Source: Alopecurus myosuroides (taxonomy: Eukaryota; Streptophyta; Magnoliopsida; Poales; Poaceae). From it: 64,000 bases of DNA. A program made the position numbers and the translations under genes. The stretch covers positions 293,246,660 to 293,310,659 of the forward strand of contig CM054060.1 of assembly GCA_028641055.1 (NCBI GenBank), written 5' to 3'. The notes under the pieces were generated by a model that did no database searches, was not told the DNA's origin, and was given only the letters and a program-made list of their open reading frames with translations. Positions 12,466 through 24,400 of this stretch are shown here, piece by piece. The number at the start of each line of letters is the position of its first letter. The stretch's first letter is position 1.

Positions 12466-13860
12466 TCTGTGGTGACCCAGCACACCACTTCATGTGTAGT
12501 GCGCAAGTCAGTGACATAATACTCACAGAAGGACTTATCCGTGAATATTACATCTCTCAGAGTGGTACAACAGAAACACAGCGGGACCAGACAAACTATA
12601 GGATACAAACTTCATTACAAAATCTTGAGAATCTCTTTGATGAATCAAGAAGATCTCATGCAAATGAAACATCAGAAGAAGCAATTCGAAGCTCCAAGCC
12701 GGAGAAGAAATCTAGCTCAGAACTAATTCACTACGGCTGATGCCAGCCCTAAACTATGGCTTGTAACTACTACGACCAAAAATGGTCTTCACCTACACCA
12801 AGATAGCTTCTCTTCCACCAGCGTTGTTGATGACGATGTTGTACCGGCTAAGTAGTAGATCACCCCACCTAGCTTCATGAGATAGCGATGGCTTCACGAT
12901 GACGACTTCAGTAGGGCTTCAATAGGCTTCAACTCTAAGCAGGGGGTCAAACGGGATAGAATGAGTAACGAGCGTTACTCAGCAAGTTCATGATATATAG
13001 TGGGTGGTTTGATGCACTAACTACAGCTTTAGACTCAAAAGAGTCATAAGCTAATGCAAGGTTTTGTAAAACTTTCTTCAAGAGGTTGATTTTAATTCTG
13101 AAAACTATGTCCGCCAGATCTTCACAGGACTAGAACTTTCATGGAGTTGCCTTTCCTGCGGCGTTCGCAGCTCCTTCCCGGAACAGGGGGTAACATGCCA
13201 CATCCTTTTACACTCTGCAGAGGTGCGTTACTTTACCCATGGACGACCAAGACCATGTTGCACAACCAGGTGTACATTCCTGTCCACTCCCACTCAGGTG
13301 TGGGGCCCGGTTGTTGGTCCAAGCCAAACCGTGCTTCTCCGCACAACGCATTCCCACCCATTTCCACCAGCAGGTTGAACGCCTGATTCCACCCCTCACG
13401 ATGGAGATCTACGCTCCTCTGGCAGACACTCATAGACCCCAGAGTCCGTGGGATGTAAGGGCTCCCACCCATGTGCATGTAGTCCCGCAAGACCTACAAC
13501 GTACGTCTCTGGCAGTCCCTTGACATGCGAACGAGAAAAGTATCACGACTGACTTACTCCCCCCACAGAAGACCCATGGTTAACGCGAATTTACGGCGCA
13601 AGAATCCTGACGGCAGTTGTTGTTAATTCCTAGGTAATACGTTCCCATGCAGATGGAACCTTCCTTTGACCTATTCATCTTACCATGGTTCCATCCGCCC
13701 ACCATATAGAACACTACCACTCGGGTAGTCATCCAAGTAGTCATATTATTATAAAAATAGGATCATGCATTCTTTTGAGAGTAGGTGATAATACGATAGG
13801 GTTTTTGCAAATAGTTTGTTATGAGATACTGCAAAGGACATGAGCAAGTGATGAACTTGC

Positions 13861-13929
13861 CTGAGATTGAAATAACAATAATAATCCAGGTCTTCGGGGT
13901 TCAAGGGTCACGTAGAGAAATCCAAACAT
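13861..13929 (-). other. Exon-like block in B 5' LTR
   Basis: This is the second LTR copy of the block at 5984-6052. The pyrimidine-AG acceptor-like site and AG|GCAAGT donor-like site are both kept. Confidence 0.35.
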
Positions 13930-14955
13930 CTGAAAGATAGCAAAGTAGTCCCGGTAAGGACTACAGAAAACACTGGCAAGATGATACATGCATAGTAATG
14001 AGATGCATCGTGAATTACCCCTGGAAAATACCCCAGCTTACAAGTGTAAGCTACGTTTGATACGATAAGTTAATCACACAGGTTTTAAGTGAATTGTTTC
14101 GTTACTTGACGTGATGTGGTTATTACTTCTTTTAGAGTTACATGGATTTCACTTTTACTTGGCAAACAATTATTATCATGTTTAAGTAGAAGTGTTTATT
14201 ACTTGATTAGATAACAAAACAACAACACATGGAAAATAATTATTGAATAGATAACAGACACATTTTATTTTATGTTCAAAAGTGTAGAGCTAATGACATC
14301 AAGTTTATTTGAAAATAAGGAACTAATACAACTAATTCTATCATCACAATACTTTCTAATAACTTGTGATGATAGGTTTAGTAGTTTTGAGAATATGAGG
14401 TTTTTACTAATAAAGAAAATAATGTTGTGGTAATAGTTTCTGGTTATAATAAAACATTATAGAATTTCAGTATACTTATAAAAAAACAAGTTTAGAGGTT
14501 TAATACAATGTATTAGAATTGACATATTTGAGTTGGAAATGATTTTCTTTTTAATTTGATATAACATTTTATGTTTTTTGAAAACATTTGAATAAATTGT
14601 TATTTTATAATTTTAAATAAATTAAATGACTAGATAAAATATTGCACACAGGAAAACTTGGTCACATGACAATGTAAACATCATAGGTGGATTGCATTTG
14701 ACATTTGGAGCATTTTGGTATATTACTTGTATTTTTCTGATTTTAGGAATTATTTATTATTTGTCTTTATTTTAAATGATTTAATTTAATTAAAGAAAAT
14801 GTTTAATTTTAAACTTTATCAAATGATTTTTTAAAGTTGATAAATAGATAGGTTTTATTTTTCTGAACACTACTATATTTTATTTACATTTTTCTGATAT
14901 GTAAATTAAAAGTTATTGCTTTAATAAGATTTATTCCTTTTCTGCCCTTTTAAAT

Positions 14956-15048
14956 TGACAGGTGGGACCCACCTGTCATATTCGATTTAAAATAAAAAAT
15001 AAAAATAAAAGGAAAAATAAAAATAGCCATGACGTCAAGCTGACGTCA
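14956..15048. promoter_or_regulatory. TCP-type palindrome and paired TGACGTCA boxes (B 5' LTR)
   Basis: The 23-bp palindrome (14956-14978) and the two TGACGTCA octamers (15030-15037 and 15041-15048) are retained exactly as in the other LTR. An AAAATAAAA insertion lies between them. Confidence 0.45.
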
Positions 15049-18000
15049 GCATTACCTCAGCTCTGAGCAAATTCTTCTCTGCTCGAATTCAATCCGTGGC
15101 TTTGCTGCGTTTTGGTTCAATTCATTTGTTCCATGCGGTAGAGGGGCTTGTGGCGGACTACTAGGTAGCGGCGCGGTGACCAAATGGTCACCGGCGGCTC
15201 GCCGGCGTGAAAGAACACGGCGGTGCTCACGGTGGTTCAATGACGGCGGCGATTTAGCGCGCGTTAGACTCAATTAAGACCATGGGAGTGCTCACCGGCG
15301 CAAGAGGAACTCGATGGCGTGGTCGTGGAGTCTCGAGGAGGTCTGAATCGACGGCAGCGTCGAAAATTGGCCGGCGGCAGAGAAGAAAGGGAACGGCGCG
15401 ATTCCGCGGCTCTCGGCCTTCCCGGCTTGCGAGGCTCACCAGGGAGATAGAGGAGACGATGACGCATCTACCGGATGCCTTGAATGCTTCAGAGGTGGTC
15501 GGAATCGACGGCGGCGTGCGGCGGCCGGAATTCTAGGGTTAGGGTTTGGTTCCGGTTCCAGAGAGAGAGACAGAGAGAGATGGAGTGAGTGAGGAGGAAG
15601 AGAGGAGGGTCACGGCCTCTCTCGGCCTTATCCTCGCGCGAGAACGGCAAGCAGGAGGTGGAGCTCGTCGGGAGTAGCTCGACCACGTCTCCTCTGCCTT
15701 CTGGCAGAGGAAGAAGAAGAAGAAAAGAAAAGAAATCTTTCGATAACCCCCTTAGTTTTGTGGTATTTTCAATTAGGTCCTTCTGGTTAATAGAATGTGA
15801 GGAAAAACATTGTTTCCAGGGCCTTTTTGCAAAGATAAAATTTATTAAAAATCATATTTGAATTCCTTATCAAATTTCACATCTCACCATATTATGTTTT
15901 GGTGAATTTGAAGAATATTTGTATTTTTTATTTAGGGTGCTAGATTAAGTGGTTTTGTTGTTTTCTCTTCATTTTATTTATTTAATGGGTCTAAAATTAT
16001 GCTAAGGCATGTTTAATAAAAGTACACACTCCAATCATGTGGATACCAAGTTGGTGTATCATAATTGGACAAATTGGGATACAATCCTTTTTGGAAAATA
16101 GTTTCATAACACTACATAGTAGTGTTTTTATGTGTTATGGAAAATTCACCCAATATGGAGTATTCTCCCAAATACTACCAAATACTTTGATTAGTAAATA
16201 TACTTGTTTTCTTTTGTAAACTTTGTAATTTTCATAACTAAAACTCTTCACAAGTTTAATTGAAATTCTCTTAGGAAAGAGTTTGGTAAATTACTTAGTA
16301 GTGTTTTTCTTTTATGCATTGTTCACAAAATCACCATGTAGGGAGTTTTATTCTAGATCATGCCAAATGATTTTAGTGGATGAATAGACTTGTTTTCCTT
16401 CATGTATCTTTGTTGTTTTCATAGTACTTGATTAAATGGAAACATGTGTGGTTTTAGGATCTTATTTTCTTGTTTTCCACATAGGTTCCAATATGGATAT
16501 TATCCCATGTTTTCTTTAAAGCATGTAATTATTTTACATGGTTATGGGTTGATGAATTTTTGTTATCATCTGTTAGTCTGGTGTATGAAAAGGATTTGGA
16601 AAACAAGGTATCAACTTGTTTTCATCTACCTCCACATATCAAGACATGTGGATGCAATACCTTGTTGTTATTCTTACTGGATACTTGTTTCCATTTAAGA
16701 GAGTTACTATTTGTTCCCTATCTATGTTGAGCTTGACATAGGTTATTGATTGTCTATTATATCCTAATGATTTACTGGATAAATTCTTATGCTCCCTTAC
16801 CGAGGCAGTGTTGCTTCCTGTGCTCTTCTGTTGCTTGATGTTCTTCTCTCTAGTTGCCACTAGCCTTCTGTTTTCACCTTGTGACAATTGCAAGTAATAT
16901 CATCTCTTGGATTCAATCTTCAACTATCTCACCCTTGTGGTGAGACAAACAGTTATTCCAAGCAAAGATTTTACTTAGATGATTATATTATGGTTTCTTG
17001 TTTCCTTGGTGTTATTCTTTCTATTGGTTGATGATAAAAGGAGTGTAAGTGTAGCTTATAACATCAGCTAGCCTTAAGCATAGAAGAAGAATCTGTTGAC
17101 AAGTTTGCAAGGCTTGCCCCCAAATTACTTTTCATATACAAGAGACTGAGATGTACTAGGTTATTCAATCTTCTGTATGTTTGTGTAAGACACTCAAGTG
17201 TTTGAGTATACAAAAGTGATCTGTTAACAAGGTCTAGAAACTTGTTACCAAACTACTTCTATATAACTCTAACATTGGAGTATCACACTGTTTCAAGAGT
17301 GTTAATAAGATCAGATTAATATATAAGAGTTTCCAAGTACTCTTATAGTAGGTTAGAGTAGCACTTCTAGAACACTCTAAATAATCTTCTTGAAGATCTT
17401 CACGTGGTAGTTCCTCCTTTCTGGTGAGTTGCTTCTCTTGCAGAATGATTTAGAGAAGATTGGGAACAAGATAGAATGGTCCAGACAACATAACAAGATC
17501 TAGATTAAGAGTTACTTCATGCTTTTATTATCCTTCCATAAACTTCTTATTTTATTTCCTACAAGATATGTACTTGTTTATACCTGGTTGGTTTTATTTA
17601 GCTTTCAATTCAATTTTTCTAATAGAGGTTATAACTTGTTGTTATCCATTAGTTATATCAGAGATACTTTACTTGTTGAATGATGATTTGGATAAAAATG
17701 TGGAGTGTTTGTGGAATGATGCCTTAATAGTAAGTTGATCAAATGGTTCATTGATGTGTTGAGATTTCATATGTTCACTTGTATAAGATGATTGAAACAA
17801 TGAGCATGTGTATGTTATTAGGTTTTAATTACTTATGTAATAGTTGTTAGTTGGTTACTCATAGTGTCATGTTGTTATTTTATATTATTCATTTGTATTC
17901 ATGATACAGACATAGAGGTTTGGAAAGATCATATGTGATGATCAAGGTTTTAACAGTGGTTGAAGAATACTCATTTCTTCTTTTAGGTACTTCTTTTATG

Positions 18001-18634
18001 GTTTAGGAGATATGTACATATTCGATAAATATGTTAATACAATTATTATGTCATTTCCCACTTGTGGGTTTTGAGTTAACACTTGTTTGTATCACTTGTG
18101 TTCCATTGAAACTTTGTTATTTACTTATGAAGGTTTACTTAATAGTTAGGAGATAATCTATATAAGTTTGGTGTGAATGGTTTACAACTTAAAGAGTTGT
18201 TGTTTTATAGGTAATAGCATGTCTATTGATGAGATGGTTAAGTTGTGTATTACTCATTGGTGGAAGTATGATTATCAGATATGTGAGTTTGGATACTCAC
18301 CCCTCTTTGAGTTCTAGATCCCTAGTGAATTATCCGAAGTCACTTAAAGACTTGTGGTTAAGGTTGTTGAGAATTTGTTTTAGTCAAAACCAATTTATGG
18401 TTTGTGTAACCAAATGATTTGGTGTCTTAAGCTACTTGTTATAAAGATCACTCCAAATGTACTCATGACTAGATGAACTAAACCTATTTCATCATGTCAA
18501 GTGAAACATTGGTCACTTTGGTTTGTTTAAACTTTCGCGCCAAAATTTCCCGTACTTTTAGATGCATGCTTTGCAAATGCACATATTATATTTAGATCCC
18601 TATAACTTCCCAAACACTGGGATGTTACATCATC

Positions 18635-19113
18635 CCAACAAGTCCTTTGGATGATCCGGTAGGGTTTCGATTAAGAGAACGTAAAGGCGCTGGTGACAAT
18701 CGTCGGCTAATAGGGGCCCGAATTACCCAGGTTTGGGGCCCTCGTAAAGGTAAAACCCTTACTCCTGCTCCTTCGATATGTATTATCAGTAGATCGGTTA
18801 CAATGGGGCGGGGGTGCTCAAGGCGAGAGTATGATCTCGAGCTCTAGGCTGTGGTGGTAAAAAGTAGATTGGATCCCCTCCCTCGGTGGTTCTCCTAGCC
18901 TTTTATAGGTGGCTAGGTCTCAAACCGTGTCCGGGTGGGTTACAAACCCTAGCTCTAGGTCGATAGGAGTTCCCTTCTTGACCCGTAAGTCTTGCGGGTG
19001 GGCTTTCGTTGGGCCTTCTAGTAATGCAGGATAGCACCTCTCTTTGGGCCTAGGTCTTGGGCTTTTGACTGGGTAGGCTCACCCGACAGGTCCAGGATAT
19101 CATCCCCACGTCA
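18635..19113 (-). repeat. Element C 3' LTR, main fragment
   Basis: It resumes after the second TCATC copy and aligns with 60271-60757, ending CCCCACGTCA. On the minus strand a TATA box, acctataaaa, is present (18910-18901) and matches 60550-60541 in the other LTR. By eye about 60 of 490 positions differ between the two LTRs. Confidence 0.92.
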
Positions 19114-19127
19114 GTAGCCCCCGAGAG
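19114..19127 (-). other. Element C polypurine tract
   Basis: The minus strand reads ctctcgggggctac, directly abutting the 3' LTR. Near-identical copies of its core occur four more times inside C (44464, 44587, 45766, 46843 on the plus strand as gta(g/t)cccccgag). Confidence 0.8.
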
Positions 19128-19767
19128 TTTATTCGACTGAGAATAGTCGGGTAAGCATTCAAAGTTTGTTCTTGATTTATTCGATTGGTCATTCAATCGC
19201 CTGGTTTTGAGGGTGTATACCTGTGCGCGACGGGCTCATGTACTTGAGCATCGAGTGATAAATGTGCCTTGTGTTGGCTGTTTTCATAGAAGGATGTGGC
19301 TCAGTCGCTTGGCTCTCCCGAAAGATGAGGGCCAATCAACTGCATCTAGGGAAAAAACGGTTCTGGCCTACACGAATTCGAGACCAACGACTCGAATCCG
19401 GCGAGGTGATCGTTCCGACTGGGCCATGGAGGCCTTACCAAGTCGAACTTAACCTAAAGGTGTACCCGGCGCGTCCGCTAGGATTTTTCTTCGTGTTGTT
19501 GATACGGAAAGTTTACTGGAGGACGCAGCTTGAGTGCGATTCCATGCCCATAGGAGAGATCCTTGGGTCTTACCTTCGTACTCGAAAGAATACGGCATCC
19601 GGATGTGCCTAGTCGGCCAAACAATCCAGGATAAGAAAGATGTGTAAGTACATGGTAAGTAGAGTTGCAGGAGCCGGATACTCGTGATTTTATCTTGGTC
19701 GCACTATAAGTGTCGCTTTCTGCATATCTTCGAGTGAGGTGAAACCTCTTTTCCTTGGTCTTGTGCG

Positions 19768-19937
19768 AAAGAGATTTCGTGTTATGAATCTTTACACAAA
19801 AAAAGTTTTTTGTGTCAATATCTTTATACCAAAGAGATTTCATGTTAGAATGCCCATAAGAAAGTAATTTCGTGTTAGGGTGTCCATGCAAAAGAAATTT
19901 CGCATCTTGATGCTCACACGAAAGAGCTTTCGTGTTT
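19768..19937 (+). repeat. 30-bp tandem repeat, about 5.5 degenerate copies
   Basis: Units start aaag(a/t)(g/a)atttcgtgtta... at 19768, 19798 (33-bp unit), 19831, 19861, 19891 and 19921 (partial). Period is exactly 30 bp for four units. Each keeps the cores aaag..atttc and a tail such as tgcccataag or tgctcacacg. It lies about 300-470 bp upstream of the antisense gene's TATA box. Confidence 0.75.
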
Positions 19938-20096
19938 GTGAGGTATTCAATGACGTCACCGCGCACTTGCTGCACTCGCCTGCTCCCGACGAGACATGAC
20001 GAAATGGGGCAGAGCGCGCGGGGCCCACTTTGGCAGCCTTTTGACCTGAAACGAGCTGTCGTGCCCCGGTTAATCCGCTTGGTGCCCTGTAAATAC

Positions 20097-20123
20097 GCAC
20101 GATCTTTTCGTCAAAGATCGTGC
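20097..20123. repeat. Perfect inverted repeat upstream of TATA box
   Basis: GCACGATCTTT - TCGTC - AAAGATCGTGC has 11-bp perfect arms and a 5-nt loop. It lies about 100 bp upstream of the TATA box at 20221. It could be a dimer-binding operator-like site or a hairpin; neither is shown. Confidence 0.6.
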
Positions 20124-20328
20124 ATGGGTAACTTTCTCTGCATCTTCCTTTCCGCTTCGCACGTGGCAGCTGCGATGGATGCCACGTTTGCAGATCTACG
20201 ACTTGGATTGGCCTGGCTCGGGTATAAGTATTGTGCCTCAGGGAAAGGGTAAATTTCCCGGCCCTTATACATCCTTTTCCTCCTTCGTGCACACCTTCTT
20301 CTCCCGTGAGCACTGAAGTACTCTCCAA

Positions 20329-21450
20329 TGGCGGGGGCAAACAAACACGGCGCCGCCGCATAATCCTCCAAGAACGTGGCGAGCGCTTCCACTGCTGCTC
20401 CCGCGAAGAAGATCAGCGACTGGCGCTCGGCGAATACCACGAGGAAGAGCATCATCGATATGTAAGGGGAGGGGATGCTGCCTCCGGCCACGGACAGGCG
20501 CGTGTGCATGTCCGAAAAAAAGGAGGAGACGCCCAACCCCCTCTCCACCGAGCGCGTCGTCTTCTCGGAGCTTGTTGCCCGAGGTTTGTCCTTCCCCCTC
20601 CACCGATTTCTTGTCGGGCTACATTATGTATATGGCATACAGCTGTATGACCTTCCTCCAAACGCGATTCAGCATATCTCGTGCTTTATCGTGCTTTGTG
20701 AATACTGTCTGGGGATCCGTCCGCACTGGGGGCTTTGGAATCCATCTTCAAGGTGCGGATCTTCCGGGAGAAGGCACAGACAGGCAAGAGAATAAGCGAG
20801 CCACTGAGGACTGGCGGCTTCTGATTCAGGCGAATAAGGACATCCCCTACCTGGAGATGCACTTCGTCGACTCGGCCCAGGGATGGTGCCAAAAGTGGTT
20901 CTATTTTGTGGACGGCGGCGCGGGTGGCGTCCCTGAGTTCTACCCATTTCGCCGCTCTGAAGCAGTGGAAGTCTTGGCTGCACTCCCTCTCAGCCGAAGA
21001 GGGCAAGGTAGTCGCCCCTCTACCCGCAAAGGTGGAGCGCTTCCGCGAGAAGGAGCAAGGGACCCCGCTGAACGGAATTCATCCGGAGGGTGTGTTTCTG
21101 CGCCGTAGGATCCAACCCCTCCAGGCGAGGCCAACTCCCATGTGGGAGTACACTGGCGTTGATGACACGAGTCGCGTATGCGACGATATTCTCTCGAATG
21201 TCAAATTCGACACGAAGATCACGGCCATCACTAGTCCGAAGAAGGGAGAGGGCTACTCGGCGTGTCCTCTCGACCCATTCAAAGCATTGAAACCTCTCCC
21301 GGCTGAGGTTAGTTCTTTGCTCTTCTCTTTTGCCTTTTGTTTCTTCCAGTTCGGATTTTCATCGGTTGAAAACTTTTCTTATTTTTCTCTTCGTTTTCGT
21401 AGAGCCAGAGTGTGGCGACATGTTACCCGCCAGTTTCTGTAGACGATGTC
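20329..21450 (+). pseudogene. C antisense gene, 5' part: gypsy-type transposon domain protein (decayed)
   Basis: The plus strand here is antisense to C's own gag-pol. From ATG 20329 the frame starts MAGANKHGAAA and hits a stop at codon 12; a second stop follows about 34 codons later. After that comes a clear copy of the 'putative gypsy type transposon' domain (Pfam PF04195): FSELVARGLSFPLHRFL, then YGIQLYDLPPNAIQHISCF, then GIRPHWGLW (about 20540-20735). Frameshifts follow near 20740 and 20970, with continuing similarity spread over two further frames (IPYLEMHFVDSAQGW; GIHPEGVFLRRRIQPLQ; CPLDPFKALKPLPAE). An intron with GT at 21308 and AG at about 21402 fits the reading frame. The exon is broken at 21450 by element E and resumes at 43763. 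Function is unknown. The same gene is intact in element F. Confidence 0.75.
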
Positions 21451-24400
21451 TGTAACATCCCAAGTATGAAAATACCCCTAGAATGTTTGATTTCCTGTTT
21501 AATTAAAGTATTGCATCATGTCATCATATTTATTTCCTTGTTTGCATTTGTTTACTATTTGTTTTGCATCTGTTTTTATTCTGTTTTCATAATAGAAATC
21601 CAAACAATATTCAAACATTTAATTCATACTTGTCATGTTACAATCTTGTTTTCAAATAACAGTTCAACTCAAACAACCTTTTGTTTCCAATTGTTCCATG
21701 TTTGATCAACTAGTAAAATGGTGGTTCTATTTCAATTAAATAATTCCAAATTGCTTTCAAATTCAAATCAAATCACCAAACAGCACCCCAATTTGAAATT
21801 ATAAAATTACCAAAACAAATATACTCATTTGTTTCCAATTAAAGTTATGTGATAACCCTATTTAAAATCTTGTTGCAATAATCAATTTTAATCCCAAAAA
21901 TTCATCCAATTTCAAACAATCACAAAACAGCAAATAAATTTGAAATTTTCAAAAACCAAACTTGGCATTTGGTTGTATTTGACCTAAATTGCCCACCCAA
22001 ATTTTTCTGAAATTTTTACTAACTCCAAAATCCCATTTCTCTCTCTATTCTATTTGCTGCAAAAAAAAACAGAAAAACAAAAATAAGAAAAAGAACAAAC
22101 ACAGCGCGCGCGGCAGCTAACCTAGCGCAGGCCCAGCCCACGCCCGCTCGGCCTGCGTACCGCTTCGCTACGCCTCCTTCTTCTTTCCCCCGTACGGCAG
22201 CGCATCCACGCGTGCCACGGCGGCAGCGGACCGCTCCGACGGCCAGCATCGCACCCGAGCGCCTATATCTACCCCCTAGCCCCGCAGCTGTGCCCTAGAC
22301 CTAGCCCTACCTTCTCCCATCGCTCCGCCGCCGTTTCCCTCTCCCTCTCGCCGGGATTTCCTCTCTCTGCAACCCACTTAATTCACCGGAGCGCCGCCGT
22401 CTGAAATTCCGATGACCACCGCCACCTCGTCGCACCATCACCCCACCTAGCTACCGAAACCGATCCACCTCTCCTTCCTCTACCCCGACCACACCTTCTC
22501 GGCCGCGGTGACCTTCTGGATCGACGCCGTCGTCTTCAACCTCTCCGGCGCCACCGTGACTGAACCCGTGGACGCCGCCACCGTTTCTGCGCCCCGTAAC
22601 CCTCGCTGACCGCGGAAACGAACTCGCCGCTTCCTCCTCGAGCTGGTGGGCATCTCCGTTGAGCTCAACGCCGTCTGGTTCCACGCCGCCGTCCACGAAC
22701 CTGTCGCTACCGTCGTCGGGCTCTCCTCTGCAACCTCCCGGTGAGCACGCCACCGTACCCTCTCTCCTCCTCCCTGTCTGGCTCTTGCACCACACCCGCA
22801 CGCACACGATCTAGCGCCAGCCCAGCAGCAGCACGGCGCAGCAACACCGCGATGATCGCCGCCGGTAGCTCCCTGTCAAAGTTCAGAGCTTTCGCGCGTC
22901 ATTTTAAATTCAGTTAACGCAGCAACACCTTAACCTGTTTGCGTCCTGGTTACTGACAACAAACGCAAAACACCGCACTGGTTCAGTACGTTGCGCGCGC
23001 ACCCGAGAGCAGGGTTCGATCCCTGGCTCTCCCCGGGGAGAAAATCCCCACTTTTTTCGACCGTGCGCTGACAGGGTGGCCCCCCTGTCAGCCACCCGTG
23101 TGGCCACGCAAGCACACGGTGGCCCTAGGCCCACTGGCAGTGGCTAGGGTAGCCCTATGTGCGGTAACAAATGTTTTTAGCCTTTTTCTGTTTTCAAAAC
23201 AAGTCCTTTTAATTTACAGTTTGGCCCCTGAACTAAAAAAGCTAATAACTTCTATTTTATAATTCCAAATAACAAAAATAAAATATGTGCACTGCTCTAA
23301 ATTTAATTATCTACATATTGGTACCATTTGTTCTCTGTTTTGAATTTTCCAAATGCAATTCAAATTTGAATTCAAATAATTCAATTGCAATTTGCTAAAA
23401 TCCATAACTAATTCATACTTAATCCAATTAATGCAAATAAAATATGTTTTCCATGCTATTTCAAATAACCTTTCTAAATATAAATTTTGTTTCATGGTTT
23501 GAATAATTTAAATTGCTTAAATAATTTAAACCTTGTTTAAATCATTTAAATTTGATAAAAATCATAACTTGCTCAAATTAAGTTATTTTTGAACATGGAA
23601 AATATGTTTTCAAACCATCAAAGTCTAAACTTTTCAAATGTGAATTTGAATTTATGTTTTGAACAAATAAAATTCAAATAATATTCAAACTTGTTTTAAA
23701 TTTACTTAAAACTTGTTTAATCTTGTTAAGTCATAATAAATTCATCCTAATTCCTTTTTCAATAATTGAAACATGTAATCCAACTAAAATTTTGTGTTCT
23801 TTTCAACTATGAATTTTGTTAATTGTTTTGAACACTTTAACTTGGTGAAAACAACAAATGCTTGTGTGACATCTTTAAGTAACCCAAAATTTCCAAACTT
23901 AATAAACAATTTCCAAACTTGTTAAATTTCTTTTCCACTTGCATCTATTGTTGTTATTTTGTTGTTATCATCATACATGCATCATGCTAAGCAAACTTTC
24001 ACATGGTAATAACTTGTAGATCATTTGTTTCCACTTAATTCATGGACCTTTTCCATATGCAATCCAATTGCATATGGGTCCATTTAAATTGTGTTACCAT
24101 GTTAACTAGTTTATTTTGATGCAACTATTAACTTGACATGCATCATCCCATGATTGTGCACTATGCCATGATATTGATTGTCTATCTTTCTGCATTGTCT
24201 GTTTGCTTCTTCTCGGATAGACGACGACGTTGAGACTGACGATCCTTACGACACCCCTTCTGAGGATCTAGCTCAGTACCAGGCTACTGGGTTTGCAGGC
24301 AAGTTATCACTCACATGAACCATCGTGTTCCTTTCAAAGTTGGTTACCGATACTTTCCGTTGTCTATTTTGCTAGCCCTATGTGTAGTTGTTTCTGTTAC

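Larger units (their letters stand above)
10743..12467 (-). mobile_element. Element B internal region, non-coding
   Basis: This is all that lies between the two giant LTRs. Open frames are short (60-odd codons) and none shows a gag CCHC knuckle, protease DSG/DTG, RT YxDD or integrase motif. The minus-strand end near the polypurine tract (gaacttcgggacgaagttc) resembles the post-pol sequence of chromovirus elements, which suggests an ancestor that once had pol. The copy could move only with proteins supplied by another element. Confidence 0.8.
4592..18629 (-). mobile_element. Element B: non-autonomous giant-LTR retrotransposon (LARD-like)
   Basis: This 14,038-bp element is flanked by TCATC (4587-4591, 18630-18634). 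Two direct repeats of 6151 and 6162 bp begin TGTAACATCCCAG and end CTGGGTCACCACA on the minus strand. The PBS TGGTATCAGAGC starts 2 bp after the 5' LTR (12465 downward) and matches the initiator-Met tRNA type. The polypurine tract aagggggagatac abuts the 3' LTR (at 10743). The internal region is only 1725 bp and has no recognisable gag, protease, RT or integrase. LTRs therefore make up about 88% of the element. The TGTAACATCCCA start, Met PBS and LTR layout resemble chromovirus (Tekay-type) elements such as E. Visible LTR divergence is about 1.5-2%. Confidence 0.93.
12468..18629 (-). repeat. Element B 5' LTR (6162 bp)
   Basis: This is the mate of 4592-10742, aligned throughout with scattered substitutions and small indels. 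Its minus-strand end sits two bases from the Met-tRNA primer site, so it is the 5' LTR. Confidence 0.92.
19128..20328 (+). promoter_or_regulatory. Upstream region of C's antisense gene
   Basis: This is non-coding with respect to any recognisable domain, although several overlapping frames of 100-170 codons occur by chance on both strands. It holds a 30-bp tandem repeat (19768-19937), an 11-bp-arm inverted repeat (20097-20123) and a TATA box (ggtataagta, 20221-20230) about 100 bp before the first ATG of the plus-strand gene. The arrangement looks like a dedicated promoter reading away from the 3' LTR, antisense to C. Confidence 0.5.

Noticed and set aside
19768..19937. CRISPR-like regular array
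   Set aside because: Units are contiguous degenerate 30-bp tandem repeats without unique spacers, in a plant retrotransposon.
19478..20361. Overlapping 100-170-codon frames on both strands upstream of C's antisense gene
   Set aside because: They overlap the tandem repeats and each other, show no conserved motif, and disagree with the recognisable antisense frame.
22019..23134. Gly/Arg-rich small frames in the GC-rich block of LTR E (also 30124-31239)
   Set aside because: Compositional, same reasoning; present in both LTRs only because LTRs are copies.
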